From: Coniferiporia sulphurascens
Taxonomy: Eukaryota; Basidiomycota; Agaricomycetes; Hymenochaetales; Hymenochaetaceae
Reading direction: 5' to 3'
DNA length: 64,000 nucleotides
Assembly: GCA_002794785.1 (NCBI GenBank)
Contig: NBBA01000003.1
Coordinates: 372,001-436,000 of the forward strand
Part shown: piece after piece, positions 48,767 to 58,608 of the stretch
How the letters are laid out: each line of letters starts with the position of its first letter
Numbering within the stretch: position 1 is the stretch's first letter
Translations under genes and position numbers: made by a program
The notes under the pieces: model-generated
Told to the model about the DNA's origin: nothing
Seen by the model: only the letters and a program-made list of their open reading frames with translations
Databases searched by the model: none

Positions 48767-49008
48767 GGGAACACGTTTATTATAGAGGCGCAACGACGAC
48801 GATTGCGAATAATGTAGTACTGTAGATAGTGATAGTAGTGACGACGAATTGTACCAAATGTACCGATGTACCAGAGCTAGCAAGAAAGCCCGCAGACGAC
48901 GCGAGCTAAACCGCGCTCATCCGGCAAGCCATGAAAAAAAAGTGTGCGAAAGCAAGAGACGGGCCCAATGATCCAGGGAGGAGAGATAAAAAAGTATACA
49001 GAAGATAG

Positions 49009-50665
49009 TCAATGTATGATGCTGTCCTCCAAGTAATTCACCACAATCTTCGTCTTCAAGTCGTTCGTCATGTCGTTGCGCAGGATATCCAGCATGTGCT
49101 GTGCCACCATCGGCGCGCACTCGTCTGCGCGGCCAAAACCGGACAGACATCCATCGCGGTACTCACGCTCGTCGATGTTCAGCATCGCAGTGATCACCTG
49201 TGGCTCGCCGTGGCCCGACCAGCGGAGCAGCACGGGCAGTACAATGAGCAGCGGTAGACCATCTGTGAGCAATTGGATGTCGAAGTCCTCGCGGAACTCT
49301 ACACCGTCCTCGGTAGCGCTGAGCAGCGCAGACAGGGCCGCGAGTACCTCAAATGCCTCTTCGACCGCCTCGCGTGCCACACGGCTGGCGTCGTCCGTGG
49401 GCGACGGTTTAGGCAAAAGACTGAGCAAGTCGTACAATACACGCGCGTCGGACGCCGCGCTAGGAATTGGCCCGTGCGTAGGAGATGGAGGCCGCGAACT
49501 GGAAAGCTTCATCGTAAAGCGTCCCGGGGGCGGCGTAGTGGGCGGTGTTGTAGAGGAAGCCAAGCGCTTCTTGAATGTGTTGAAAGACGCTGCGGACAGC
49601 GCGGATGCTGAGTTTGAACGCGAGCGAGGAGCAGAAGGACGATGAGAGAGCGATACAAGCGCACGCCAAATGACGGAAATCAGTAGCGTAGCAAGCGTAG
49701 ACTGCATGCTCTTTGATGCCGTGTATTGCCCGAGGGCCTTCGCGTAAATAGGCATCAGTGTTTGTAGGGAAGTTATCGACGGGTGCTGATAAATAGTTGC
49801 TTTGGTCCCGCCCGGTGGCTTTGTCAACGCGGACGTAAGGGAAATGGAATGAACCGACTCCAAAGCCTGAATCAAAACCAGCAAGTCGCCCTTAAGCCCG
49901 GTGATGAGCGGATTCACCACCCTTCCGATTATTGATAGGAGTCCCTCTCTGAAAGTGTTCAAGCCATCGCCTCTGTGATCGTGGCTGGAGTCCAGTTTTA
50001 AGCCGTCTAAGCAATCCAGTAGCTCGCCGGCGAAGCCGGCCACCGCTAAAGCATGTGCTTGTGTAGCATTCGGACCGGGCGTCTGAACATTCGGAGCGAC
50101 AGGCGTGAGAAACGCGGGAGAGGACAGAAGCGGAAGGAGCAGTGACGATAAATTCGTAATGAGGACCGAAAGCGGCCTGTGCAGTAGCCTCAAAATCGCA
50201 CGCTGGAGATGTACGTTGTCCTGGCATGCGTGTAGCTCACTGAAGAGAAATGTTATTGATGGTTATAAGAACGGGTAGACGGACTTCCACTCACGAAGCA
50301 ATAAGTTCCCCTAAGGCGCGCCCTCTCCCTGCGGGAATGGGCCGTTTCCCACTTAAAATTTCCCCCGTCGCCACCGCACTGGCAGGCTGCGCAAGGGCCT
50401 TAGTAATGGCCTCGCTAAGCTTGAGGCTAAGAGATTCAAGATAAGACCCGTCTTGGACGAGCGTAGACGGGGTCACAGAACGGCTTGGGGCTGGCGAGGT
50501 CTTCTTAGTGAAGTGAGTCAGCGAGAGCTTTGTGAGAGGACGCGCTGAACGATGCTCGGGAGCAACCTCTGTGTCGACATGGACGGGGGTTGGGGCAGGG
50601 GTGAGGGGCGGAGACGTGGGCCTGCTGGAAGACCACAGAAAGGAGGATGTCTTGAGTGCGTGCAT
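49009..50665 (-). CDS. Hypothetical helical protein
   Basis: Two exons: ATG 50665 (MHALKTSSFLWSSSRPTSP) to about 50291, an intron of about 70 bases, then one long exon to the stop at 49009. About 530 residues. The first 60 residues are Pro/Ser-rich; then KLSEAITKALAQPASAVATG and a large alpha-helical body with Leu-rich segments such as VLITNLSSLLLPLL, GDLLVLIQALESVH and QLLTDGLPLLIVLPVLLRW. A basic Ser/Arg/Pro linker (APRSRSNSASALSAAS; TPPPGRFTMK) separates two helical halves. The C-terminus ends TKIVVNYLEDSIIH. The Leu-rich parts lack the length and polarity of clear transmembrane helices. I do not recognise a family; the helical repeat-like nature suggests a scaffold. The long single frame on one strand, with matching codon use, supports a real gene. 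Confidence 0.75.
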
Positions 50666-51586
50666 TTCTGGCGGACTGTGTGGAGGTGGAGGAGACAAAG
50701 GTATAGTAGTTGTTTGATAACTTCTTTTTCTGTTTGTTTTCTTCTTTTCTCTTTTCGACAAACGTGTACGGGTGTAGGGTATCTAATGCAGACAACCTGA
50801 AACGGAGAGCGCAGTTATTACATGGAGCAGCAGGTGGGCGAACGGGCAAGGAGTTTGGATAAAGCGCGACGTCGTCCTAAGGGGGCCTGTCTGTGTCAAC
50901 CCAGAGGAAAGCAAGCGGACCGAAGTGGATGCTGTTGACCTGTGAACGGACACTGGGTTGGAGGAAGGTCATAAGTTGTGGAACAGTTGCTTTGTGGAGG
51001 GGCGATAGACGTCGTCGTCGTCGAACTCAGAGATGCAATTTTATTACGATCTTTCCACACTCCGGGTTCTATCCGAGTGCATCCATACGTTCCCACGAAT
51101 ACGATTTGTGCAAAGCTGTTCTTGGCAAAACTAATTTGTAAGCCGGCCTTGTTCTATTACCGCTGCCATCGATTCGATCGGAACAAAATTCCTGCCAGAG
51201 TCCTCTTTATTGTCAGATTTTTGTGCTAGGTAAATTGTCCAGACAGACAATAGTGAATATACCACTGCATTCTGGTCAGTAAAAAGGACTCGACGCTATC
51301 GGCCGCGTTATTAATGGCTTGGCACATGAACAGTCACTTGCAACTCTGCTGCTTTGCCACTCGCCAGAGCAAACTGTGTCCTTATCTTGTATCGGTTTCA
51401 AGTGCGACAAGTTGTCAACTGATTTATCTCTTCGAATCACCTTCCCTCCCCCATGACATTCCAGCCGCTTTAATTTACTCATGTATAGCACACATATCTA
51501 TGGTGGTGGCTCTCGAAGCTGTATGCCTAAAATAGTCCAATATCCTAAAACAGATAGCTCGCCTCTACCAGCCTTCAAATAATTAT
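50666..51586. other. 0.9 kb gap
   Basis: No gene recognised; short frames only. Should contain the promoter of the minus-strand helical protein and the 3' region of the Apa2-like gene. Confidence 0.5.
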
Positions 51587-52999
51587 CTATTTATCTCGCT
51601 CCGTCTCATGTGCCTCGGTGATCTGCTGCTCGTGTACGCTCACCAGACCCACGTTACTCAGAATTGCGATAACGCCCTCTTTCTTCACGGCCTCGAGTTC
51701 GCGCTCGCTTTTCACGAGCAACATGCCCGCGAATCCAAGTGCATTCACACTGAGTGCATCACCCGTTTCGCGCAGCACGTACTCCTCGCGTCGACGGGGG
51801 ATAGCATACATGTGTGCACGCGTGAGGAGCACGTTGTACGAGGGCTGCCCAATTGGGTGTTCCGGGTCAAGCCGCACGGTCGAAATTGTCAGGTCGAGGA
51901 GCGCCATGAAGGCGCTTCCGAGCTCATCCTCGAGTACGGCGAGCGGCGTTGATGGGGAAAGCTGAGGGAGGCGGCGGACATGCGTTGCATATGACAGAGA
52001 ATTCAGACTGAATGCTTTTGCTGGAGGGGAAGGTGTTTAGAAAAGCAAGTTGTGTGGAAACGCGAATATACCAACATTCAGACTCCAGATTCACCGACCT
52101 TGCCAACTTTTCAATGGGCGGGCCATCATCGTCTACACTGATGAATTGAATATGTTTATGAGGCTGGCTTGCGCCTTCGTGACCGCGGGCTCAGCTGGCT
52201 GTGTTCCTTGGTGCTTTCAGTAAATGCTCACCGCTGATTTCTCCACCTGGACGCAGTAACGAAAATAATAGTTATGGCATTGTATGAAAATAGCGATACA
52301 TGATGGCTCTCACAATTGTAGAAAGCGAATAACGTTTTGCCCGCTTTTCTGGCGGCGTCAAGCAAAAGGTATGCTTGGACAAGTTCTGATGGGTAAAGCG
52401 GCGACGCTTGTGATTTGAAATCTCAAAAGAATGGAATTTTCAATACTTTATTAGCATCGATTTTTAACAGTTAGTTTTACCTTTAGTAACCAGTAGAAAG
52501 TGGCACGGCACAACAGAAAATTTGTTCAGCTTTTAGAGCCAAGTGTCATTATATGCGGTCTAGGGCTTAGAACATGTATGCAAACATCTCACCAAAACGA
52601 CAAACTCTTCCCCTTCCTCTTCGTCCTTCAGCTCGCCAACAAGCAAATTCGAAACATAAGGCGGCGCAAACGGATCTAGTTTGCCGGTGGTCTCAGCGTT
52701 TGCCGCTCCGCCAGCACGCACAATTTGTGCATCAGCCTCGAAATGCGGTGTCGGGAGCTTTGGCTTGTTCTGCAGTGCGGGACATAGACGGATCTCGAAC
52801 TGCAAGCGGACACTCCCAGGATTAGGCGTTCGGGCGTGTGTAAGGGGCGGCGGAGTGAAGACAGGGTGAATCAACAGACCTCCACGCCTGCCTCCTCGTG
52901 GGTGTGTATCGTCGAGGGAAAGAAATACAGATCGCCTGAATCGCGCGCAAGCGCAAATTGCTGATCGAGCGCAGAAATGATCGTTGAGTGGGATGCCAT
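51587..52999 (-). CDS. apa2: Diadenosine tetraphosphate phosphorylase (Apa2-type ATP adenylyltransferase)
   Basis: Splits Ap4A with phosphate to ATP and ADP. ATG 52999 starts MASHSTIISALDQQFALARDS and GDLYFFPSTIHTHEEAG. Next exon: FEIRLCPALQNKPKLPTPHF, DPFAPPYVSNLLVGELKDE, then EEFVVL. Further exons give SELVQAYLLLDAARKAGKT, LFAFYNC, GASQPHKHIQFISVDDDG (the HxHxQ nucleotidyl-transfer motif, His as nucleophile), and the C-terminal domain MALLDLTISTVRLDPEHP, SYNVLLTRAHMYAIPRRREE and VNALGFAGMLLVKSERELE. At least seven introns; the exon between YNC and GASQPH needs a short intron ending at CTGAG and is the least certain join. No active-site change seen. The gene order has no metabolic partner nearby other than the nucleoside hydrolase about 3 kb away. 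Confidence 0.9.
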
Positions 53000-53393
53000 A
53001 CTGAAAGTCCTGAGCCCCCTGAAAGATGATGGTTGCGGTGATTGTTCCCCGACAGTTACGTCGGCTGTAACCTGGACGCGCAATTGCGCTTGCTCAGCTT
53101 GAATCCATTTGGTCCCACATCAAGTTATCCCTAGCCGCAGGCCGTCTCGATAATTGCTCACGAAAAACACTATGCGGAACTTAAGGCAGTAGAATTCGAA
53201 ATTCCCAAGAAGGATATGAATACAACAGCATTTTGCAACACAGGCAATCGGAGGGCGAACAAGGCCTTTGCACTCAGGTCCGGAGTGGAAGGAACAACAT
53301 GCGTTGACAAAGTAAAAAACAAGAAAAAGAAAAAGCAGACCAGTCTGCATGACTCTTAGCCATCAATAAACAAACATGCGGAGAACATGAACA
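53000..53393. other. Spacer between Apa2-like and DUF7727-like genes
   Basis: 394 bases upstream of the Apa2-like start codon and downstream of the next minus-strand stop. Nothing recognised; promoter expected. Confidence 0.5.
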
Positions 53394-54032
53394 TCAAGCC
53401 CTCCCTCCCCTACCCCTATTCGCCTTTGCCTCCTCCATCTCTTCTCCCAGAGCCAGGGCTCTTCCATACGCCATTGCCGCCACAAATGAGTATAGAGCGA
53501 CATTTACACCCTTGAACGCATACAAACTCAGCATTGTCATATTTAGTTAACGGACGAAAAGGAAGACTTGCCTGATAGAATAATATTGTGATGAGGGCCA
53601 GAATCAACAATAGGACCGGACGGAGCACGATGGAACGATGGATTGCTAACTTCTTCACTATGGGCAGTGGCCATTCAAGCGCAAGAAGTGTAGCACCAAG
53701 GACCATGGAGAGGATTTGGAGGACAGGAGCCTTGATAATGATAGCCACGAAGAACGCCGCACTCTTCGGCGCTCTGATGTCGAGTTCAAGCTTTAATTCA
53801 CAGGAAATATAACAGAACGCAACGAGACGTACTGGATTCCTCCGGGGTCGCGCAAGGTTCCACCGACGAAGTCCCAAAAGAACTTGCGATAAAAGATACC
53901 GAAATAACCCGCCCATACAGCATCTGAAACCCTATCATCAGTTCTACGCACTTTGGGACCTTTCCTGGACGTACATATTCCCGCAGTGAGGGAGATGAAT
54001 CTAGCCCATTCGTGCCAAACAAGATTTCCCAT
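53394..54032 (-). CDS. DUF7727-like multi-pass membrane protein
   Basis: ATG 54032 opens MGNLVWHEWARFISLTAGI; an intron (GTACGT…TTTCAG) joins YAVWAGYFGIFYRKFFWDF, then VGGTLRDPGGIQ. After a second intron: APKSAAFFVAIIIKAPVLQI, LSMVLGATLLALEWPLPIV, LAIHRSIVLRPVLLLILALI and TILFYQ. The last exon reads MAYGRALALGEEMEEA and ends NRGRGGRA at 53394. Four hydrophobic segments predict a small integral membrane protein of about 160-170 residues with both ends polar. The sequence matches, from memory, a basidiomycete family labelled DUF7727 with no known function; this is recall and not a search. The gene is complete, with three introns. Confidence 0.82.
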
Positions 54033-54740
54033 TGTAAATCAAAGAAATGGACGGTTTACAGAAGAAAGGGCGACGGTGGGGACGGCACAAGCACTGCTTC
54101 AAAGGACCCGGAGAATTTAGAGATAGAGAAAGTTGCAGTTGTTAGAATGAAGACTAGAGAAAAGAAGTGAGGACAGAGCCCAGCTCAGTCCGGAGGGAAG
54201 GAGAAAGTGAAGGAGAGGAAGGGACTCGGAAGGGCGAATGAAGTGTGGTGCCGCTTCCGTTGCGAGGTATTTAAACAATTCAGTTGCCATGTTACCAGAT
54301 CAACAGCTTTCGCGACTCCGTTTGATGCAGTGCACCAAAAAGTGTACATTTCGAAATAATCAGTGATATCTACAATGACAGGAACCATAGCCTAGAACCG
54401 GCCTAACCGGACACCACAGAACTGGTCGTCGAAATTTCGAGTCCTCTCTAGACTGTTTGTTTAGCGACGGAGGTGGACGGCCCAGCTTTCTATTATTGCC
54501 ACCCTTTCTTTTGTCCACTCTTGCAATCCCTGTCCCTGCATCTTCGTTCCTTCATGGCCCGCCTTATTTGGGCTACGTCCAGAGCTCAAGTGTGTGATAA
54601 AGCAAGAGAAATTTTGTTAACGGCCCGTTGTGACCGACTCGGAGCAGCTGCGACAACTATTTGTCCTTGTTTCTTGGTCTCAATTGACCGCGACTAACCT
54701 CCCGCACGCGTCTCTTTTCTACGATCTCGCCAGTATTACC
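54033..54740. other. 0.7 kb divergent intergenic region
   Basis: Between the start codons of the minus-strand DUF7727-like gene and the plus-strand small membrane protein. No gene recognised; contains a purine-rich stretch about 54110-54240. Both promoters are expected here. Confidence 0.5.
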
Positions 54741-55052
54741 ATGTCCAACGTGGACCGCGGGAGACAGCCCACGGTCATAAATGTACTTGATGCACACGCT
54801 GTCATTCCCAAGGGGGCGCAGGGCATCTCCGGCAACGGCAAGTCTGCAAGTGAGAGGTCTGTCGTCCTCGCGTCTACTCAACGCGCCTTAAGATTGCGCA
54901 ATGGTAAGGGAGGTTCATTCGGTTTGGGTGAGATCGTCAGGATTTCCGGAAGGGAAAAGCTGGAACTCATAGCTGGTGTGTTTATGCTTGTATGCGTGTC
55001 CTATCTAGCGACTAAATTGTTCGGTACCAGAGGACGAAATGGAGAGAAATAA
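54741..55052 (+). CDS. Small single-pass membrane protein, hypothetical
   Basis: A 103-codon frame starting MSNVDRGRQPTVINVLDAHA; an in-frame ATG at 54630 could add 37 residues. It is mostly polar, with a basic segment TQRALRLRNGKGGSF and EIVRISGREK, followed by one hydrophobic helix LELIAGVFMLVCVSYLATKL near the C-terminus and a short basic tail FGTRGRNGEK. This is tail-anchored topology, suggesting insertion in ER or outer mitochondrial membrane. No family recognised. Its last 14 bases overlap the best ATG of the next gene, so the boundary between the two needs transcript evidence. Confidence 0.5.
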   Translation: MSNVDRGRQPTVINVLDAHAVIPKGAQGISGNGKSASERSVVLASTQRALRLRNGKGGSFGLGEIVRISGREKLELIAGVFMLVCVSYLATKLFGTRGRNGEK

Positions 55053-58000
55053 GGCGAAAAAGAAGGCAATCTATGAAGGTAGTCCAATCAGCCCTTTTGG
55101 TTCCCGTATTCCCTAAATATGATCCAGCCTCTTTGCGAAATTCTCTGAGAGCGCCTTTCAATATCGAAGTCTCTGTGAAAATAGCCCAGTCACAGATGGA
55201 TGGTAACTTACCCTATGTCCTTATCTCAATGAAGCCGTCTCAATGACACACCATAGCTTATATTGACCTTGTTAACGCCCTTCACAATAACGAAAGCTGC
55301 TTCGATATTGTTCTCACGGAAATTCAAGCCCAGTGCCCGCCAAGGAAAAGCATCAAGGATCCAGATCTGACGCGAAGTGCTAGCTTTGTTGCGGAGCAGT
55401 TTGCTATCTGGCACGCCTTTTCACCCAGAACTTGATGATCATACACTAAGACTGCCATACGACAGTGTACACAATGCGTATATGCTGGCCTCGGGCTGGA
55501 CTATCGTTTTTGAGAGCCTCTTAATGATGCAAAATATGGGCCTCACTGACGGGTTAGTGCTCGGGCAGCTGAAAAGTAGCGACAAAATGCGCAAGATATA
55601 CCTTTCGGCTTTTGATCTTCTTAAAAAGTTGGTCGCCTCGGGTCAACAGAGGCTTCGCTCTATTGTCCAAAACACGGGTACGTCCAGTTCGTCAGAGTCC
55701 TATGAAGGGAAGAAAATTTTGATCCTTTGCCGTCACTTTTAAGAACATTACCATGTCTATTTTAAAGCAAGTAGTACGCTGAAGGGTCGTCGAGAATTCG
55801 AGGACAGCGAAATCCGCAAGATGTACAAATCTTTTCTTGATTCAACTATCATTGAGCTGTGCCTTCCTGGATCAAAATTTACACCTCAAGCACTTTATTC
55901 TTGCCTGAATGCGATTGAGCTTGAGTCACCTAAAGAGCTCAGACGCTGTCCTCAAATCATGTGGGACGCTGTGGGTGATTTGGCTGTATGTTCTCTTCTA
56001 TCTTGTTTTTTTTTCACTCCAATCGATAATTTTCTAATTTTTCATTCACCGCATTTGTAGGAAGCAGTCAGATTATTGGATCTAATGGAAACGCCCCTGT
56101 TGAACGCAGAAGGAAATCTCCATTATGCCGATTATCCCGATGAGTATGTAGAATTCGCTTCGTGGAACGACGCGCAAGACGTCTCCATACAAGCTGCACT
56201 GCAATATTCTTCATTTGTCAATTTGGTCTATCCTCTGACGAATATCAGGAACAAGACAACACTCGAAAAGGCTTGGGATCGCGTCAACGCGGTACATTCT
56301 TGTCGGCTATTGCAAAGTCTGGAGACGCTGATGTGCTTTCTGGGGTGTACAGAATTACATCAGGGAGACAGGCAAGAGCATCGATGCGCTTTGGCAGCTC
56401 GTAGACGTCCGCGAGCGTATTCCTCATTTCTCCATCGTATTTGTTCCGAGCGACGTGCTCGACGATTACGGAGGAGTTAGCAAGATCGCTCATGAAGGCG
56501 GTAATCGCGATGGGAAAATGCCAATGGCCATCACTGCAAATGGGGAAGATTCTGACGGCTCAATGCCTGAACTCTTGGATGCTTCAGACTCTGAAGAGGA
56601 AAATTCCAACAGCGATGACATGGACACAGATTACTCACATTTGTTTGAAGATGGTAACGGTAGCGACGATGGCGATGACGAACCGTATGACACAGACGAG
56701 GAGGATGAGCTGAGGAAGCTGCACAGGGAAGCCATGAATATTATCAATGAGACGCCGGAGATCTTGGACCTTGCTGCTGACAGTGACAAGTATGCCCCCG
56801 AGAGAAGGAAAAATCCATTTCTGAAGTTGCTAGGAAATCTGAAAGGTACCATTACCGCAGGAATTTCCTTGAGCGCGCTTCACGAGATATTCTACAGGTC
56901 GCATGTTTTCATCAGGCTCTGCTTTAAGGACTAATGATAGAACACCATCCGAGTCACGATATTTCGTACCAAAAGCACCGATCCCAAAAGGGCACCCTGG
57001 CAGTAAGATAATTTATCTTTGACTGTGTCGGGCTGGGAGTTCAATACTACTGATTGAATGCTTACAAAGTATTTCCCCTGGAGCCTCTTGGCACACATAA
57101 CGGTCAGGCCTCCGGATCATTTGAAATAGACGCGGACGGCGAAAGCGACGAGCCAAAGAGCAGCAAAAAGAAGAAGCCCAAGAAAAAGAAGAAGAAAAAG
57201 GCCAGTCCTCCCGGAGAGAACCCCCAGCCATCACAAGGGACCCCTTCCTTGCTCGCATCTGCAGTTGTAGCATCGTCGCCGTCCGCGCTTTCGTCACCGC
57301 TGGCTCACGAAGTCACTCCTCCACAACATCCAGCCGCGTCTCAGAGAGCGAGTGAGAGTCCAAATAACAAACCAGCCTTGAAAACTCCGTCAATAGACGC
57401 TTCATTGGTCTCGTTGAACCTTACTGACTCCACTGTCTTGGAATCCTCGACAACCCTCCCTCTGCCAGCGCCACAGAAGGCAGAATCAGCGCGTTCTTAT
57501 CTTGCAAAACTTAGTGGAGCGAAGGCAAAAGTCAAAACGCGTCCGGAACATGTGGACGTTCCCGAGCAACAGAGGCATCGGCTCTTCGACAGATTCGGAG
57601 GATCGAATAATAAAGCGAAGGAGACAAAACCCGTAAACTCTGCGAACGTATTTGGGAATCTGAAGAAAAAGACAGGTGCATTGGCACGTAAGCTCCTTGG
57701 CGTCTCTCCACAAGATAAGAAGGGATCTTTGAAGTGGGAGCAATTCTTGCAGGTAACTAGATGAAAGGCTTCGTGTTGGTCTGTGCATTTACGGCGACAT
57801 TTTTAGATCATGCGAGAGTTGGGATTTGAGTATGATCCCAGTACTGCGGGCTCAAGTGTCCGATTCGACCCGCCGAATCCAAACGACAGGGTACGTACTT
57901 TTGTGACGGAGAAATATTTGCCTTGGCTGATATGTTGTGCAAAAAGTCGATCAGTTTCCATAAGCGTAAGTTTTACCAAGCCCTTCCCGAAACCGTATAA

Positions 58001-58175
58001 TCGGGAGTATTCACCATCTTCATCCTTAGCTCATCCGGACCCGACATTATACCAGAACAAACTGAAACAATATCGCGACAAACTGAAAGAGTACTATGAC
58101 TGGTCCCCAGAGAAATTTCAGAAAGCTATGGATAATATTGGGGGGATGTCGAGCGACGACTCCGAGATCGACTAA
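55039..58175 (+). CDS. Large basidiomycete protein with HicA/YcfA-like C-terminal module
   Basis: A long, spliced gene with an uncertain 5' end: ATG 55039 (MERNKAKKKAIYE) or a later start. Exons encode helical segments resembling DUF6604-type fungal proteins: SLRNSLRAPFNIEVSVKIAQ, AYIDLVNALHNN, LPYDSVHNAYMLASGWTIVF, YKSFLDSTIIELCLPGSKF, DLMETPLLNAEGNLHYADYP. An acidic region (DSEEENSNSDDMDTDYSH; DGNGSDDGDDE) and a Lys-rich run (KKKKPKKKKKKKA) follow, then Pro/Ser-rich sequence and RSYLAKLSGAKAKVK. The final module reads KWEQFLQIMRELGFEYDPST, AGSSVRFDPPNPNDR, SISFHKPHPDPTLYQNKL and KEYYDWSPEKF. Its order of helix, GS-turn, strand, strand, helix matches HicA toxins, but the HicA His after the GS turn is absent (Ser-Val). 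About nine introns; the last two join perfectly. Function unknown; RNA binding is a guess. Confidence 0.78.
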
Positions 58176-58608
58176 CAAATTGCAAAGGGACATATAGTGT
58201 TTCCCGGGATAATATGAAGTCTATCCTGCTTCCGTCGCCAGTCATAGGCTCAATGGTATGCTAACGTTGGTTAGGCGTTTTTAACGCGTTGTACTATGTA
58301 AATACTCATACCTAAGTGAACCTATTATCAGCCTCAAGAGTGCGTGCTACTTACGAGTTGGCGCAAGTTTTGTCTGGCGGCTGGTGTGCTCGATCGTGTC
58401 GCCAATCCCATTTTGTGATGGCACGCGTCTCGGCTCTCGTGCCTAGAGTCCAGAGACCATTTCATTCTGCGCAAAACAAGATCTTCATGGGGGTCTCTGA
58501 TGACAAATCATTACATAAGAATATGTGGTCGTCGGCAAGCTTGCTCGTGGCTTGAATTGGCTGCGTTTCGTTGTTCAACTCCTCGTCAGCTCCTTCTCAT
58601 TACTTGCA
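58176..58608. other. Upstream region of the nucleoporin gene
   Basis: 433 bases with no gene recognised; contains the 3' end of the preceding gene and the promoter of the nucleoporin gene. Confidence 0.5.
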
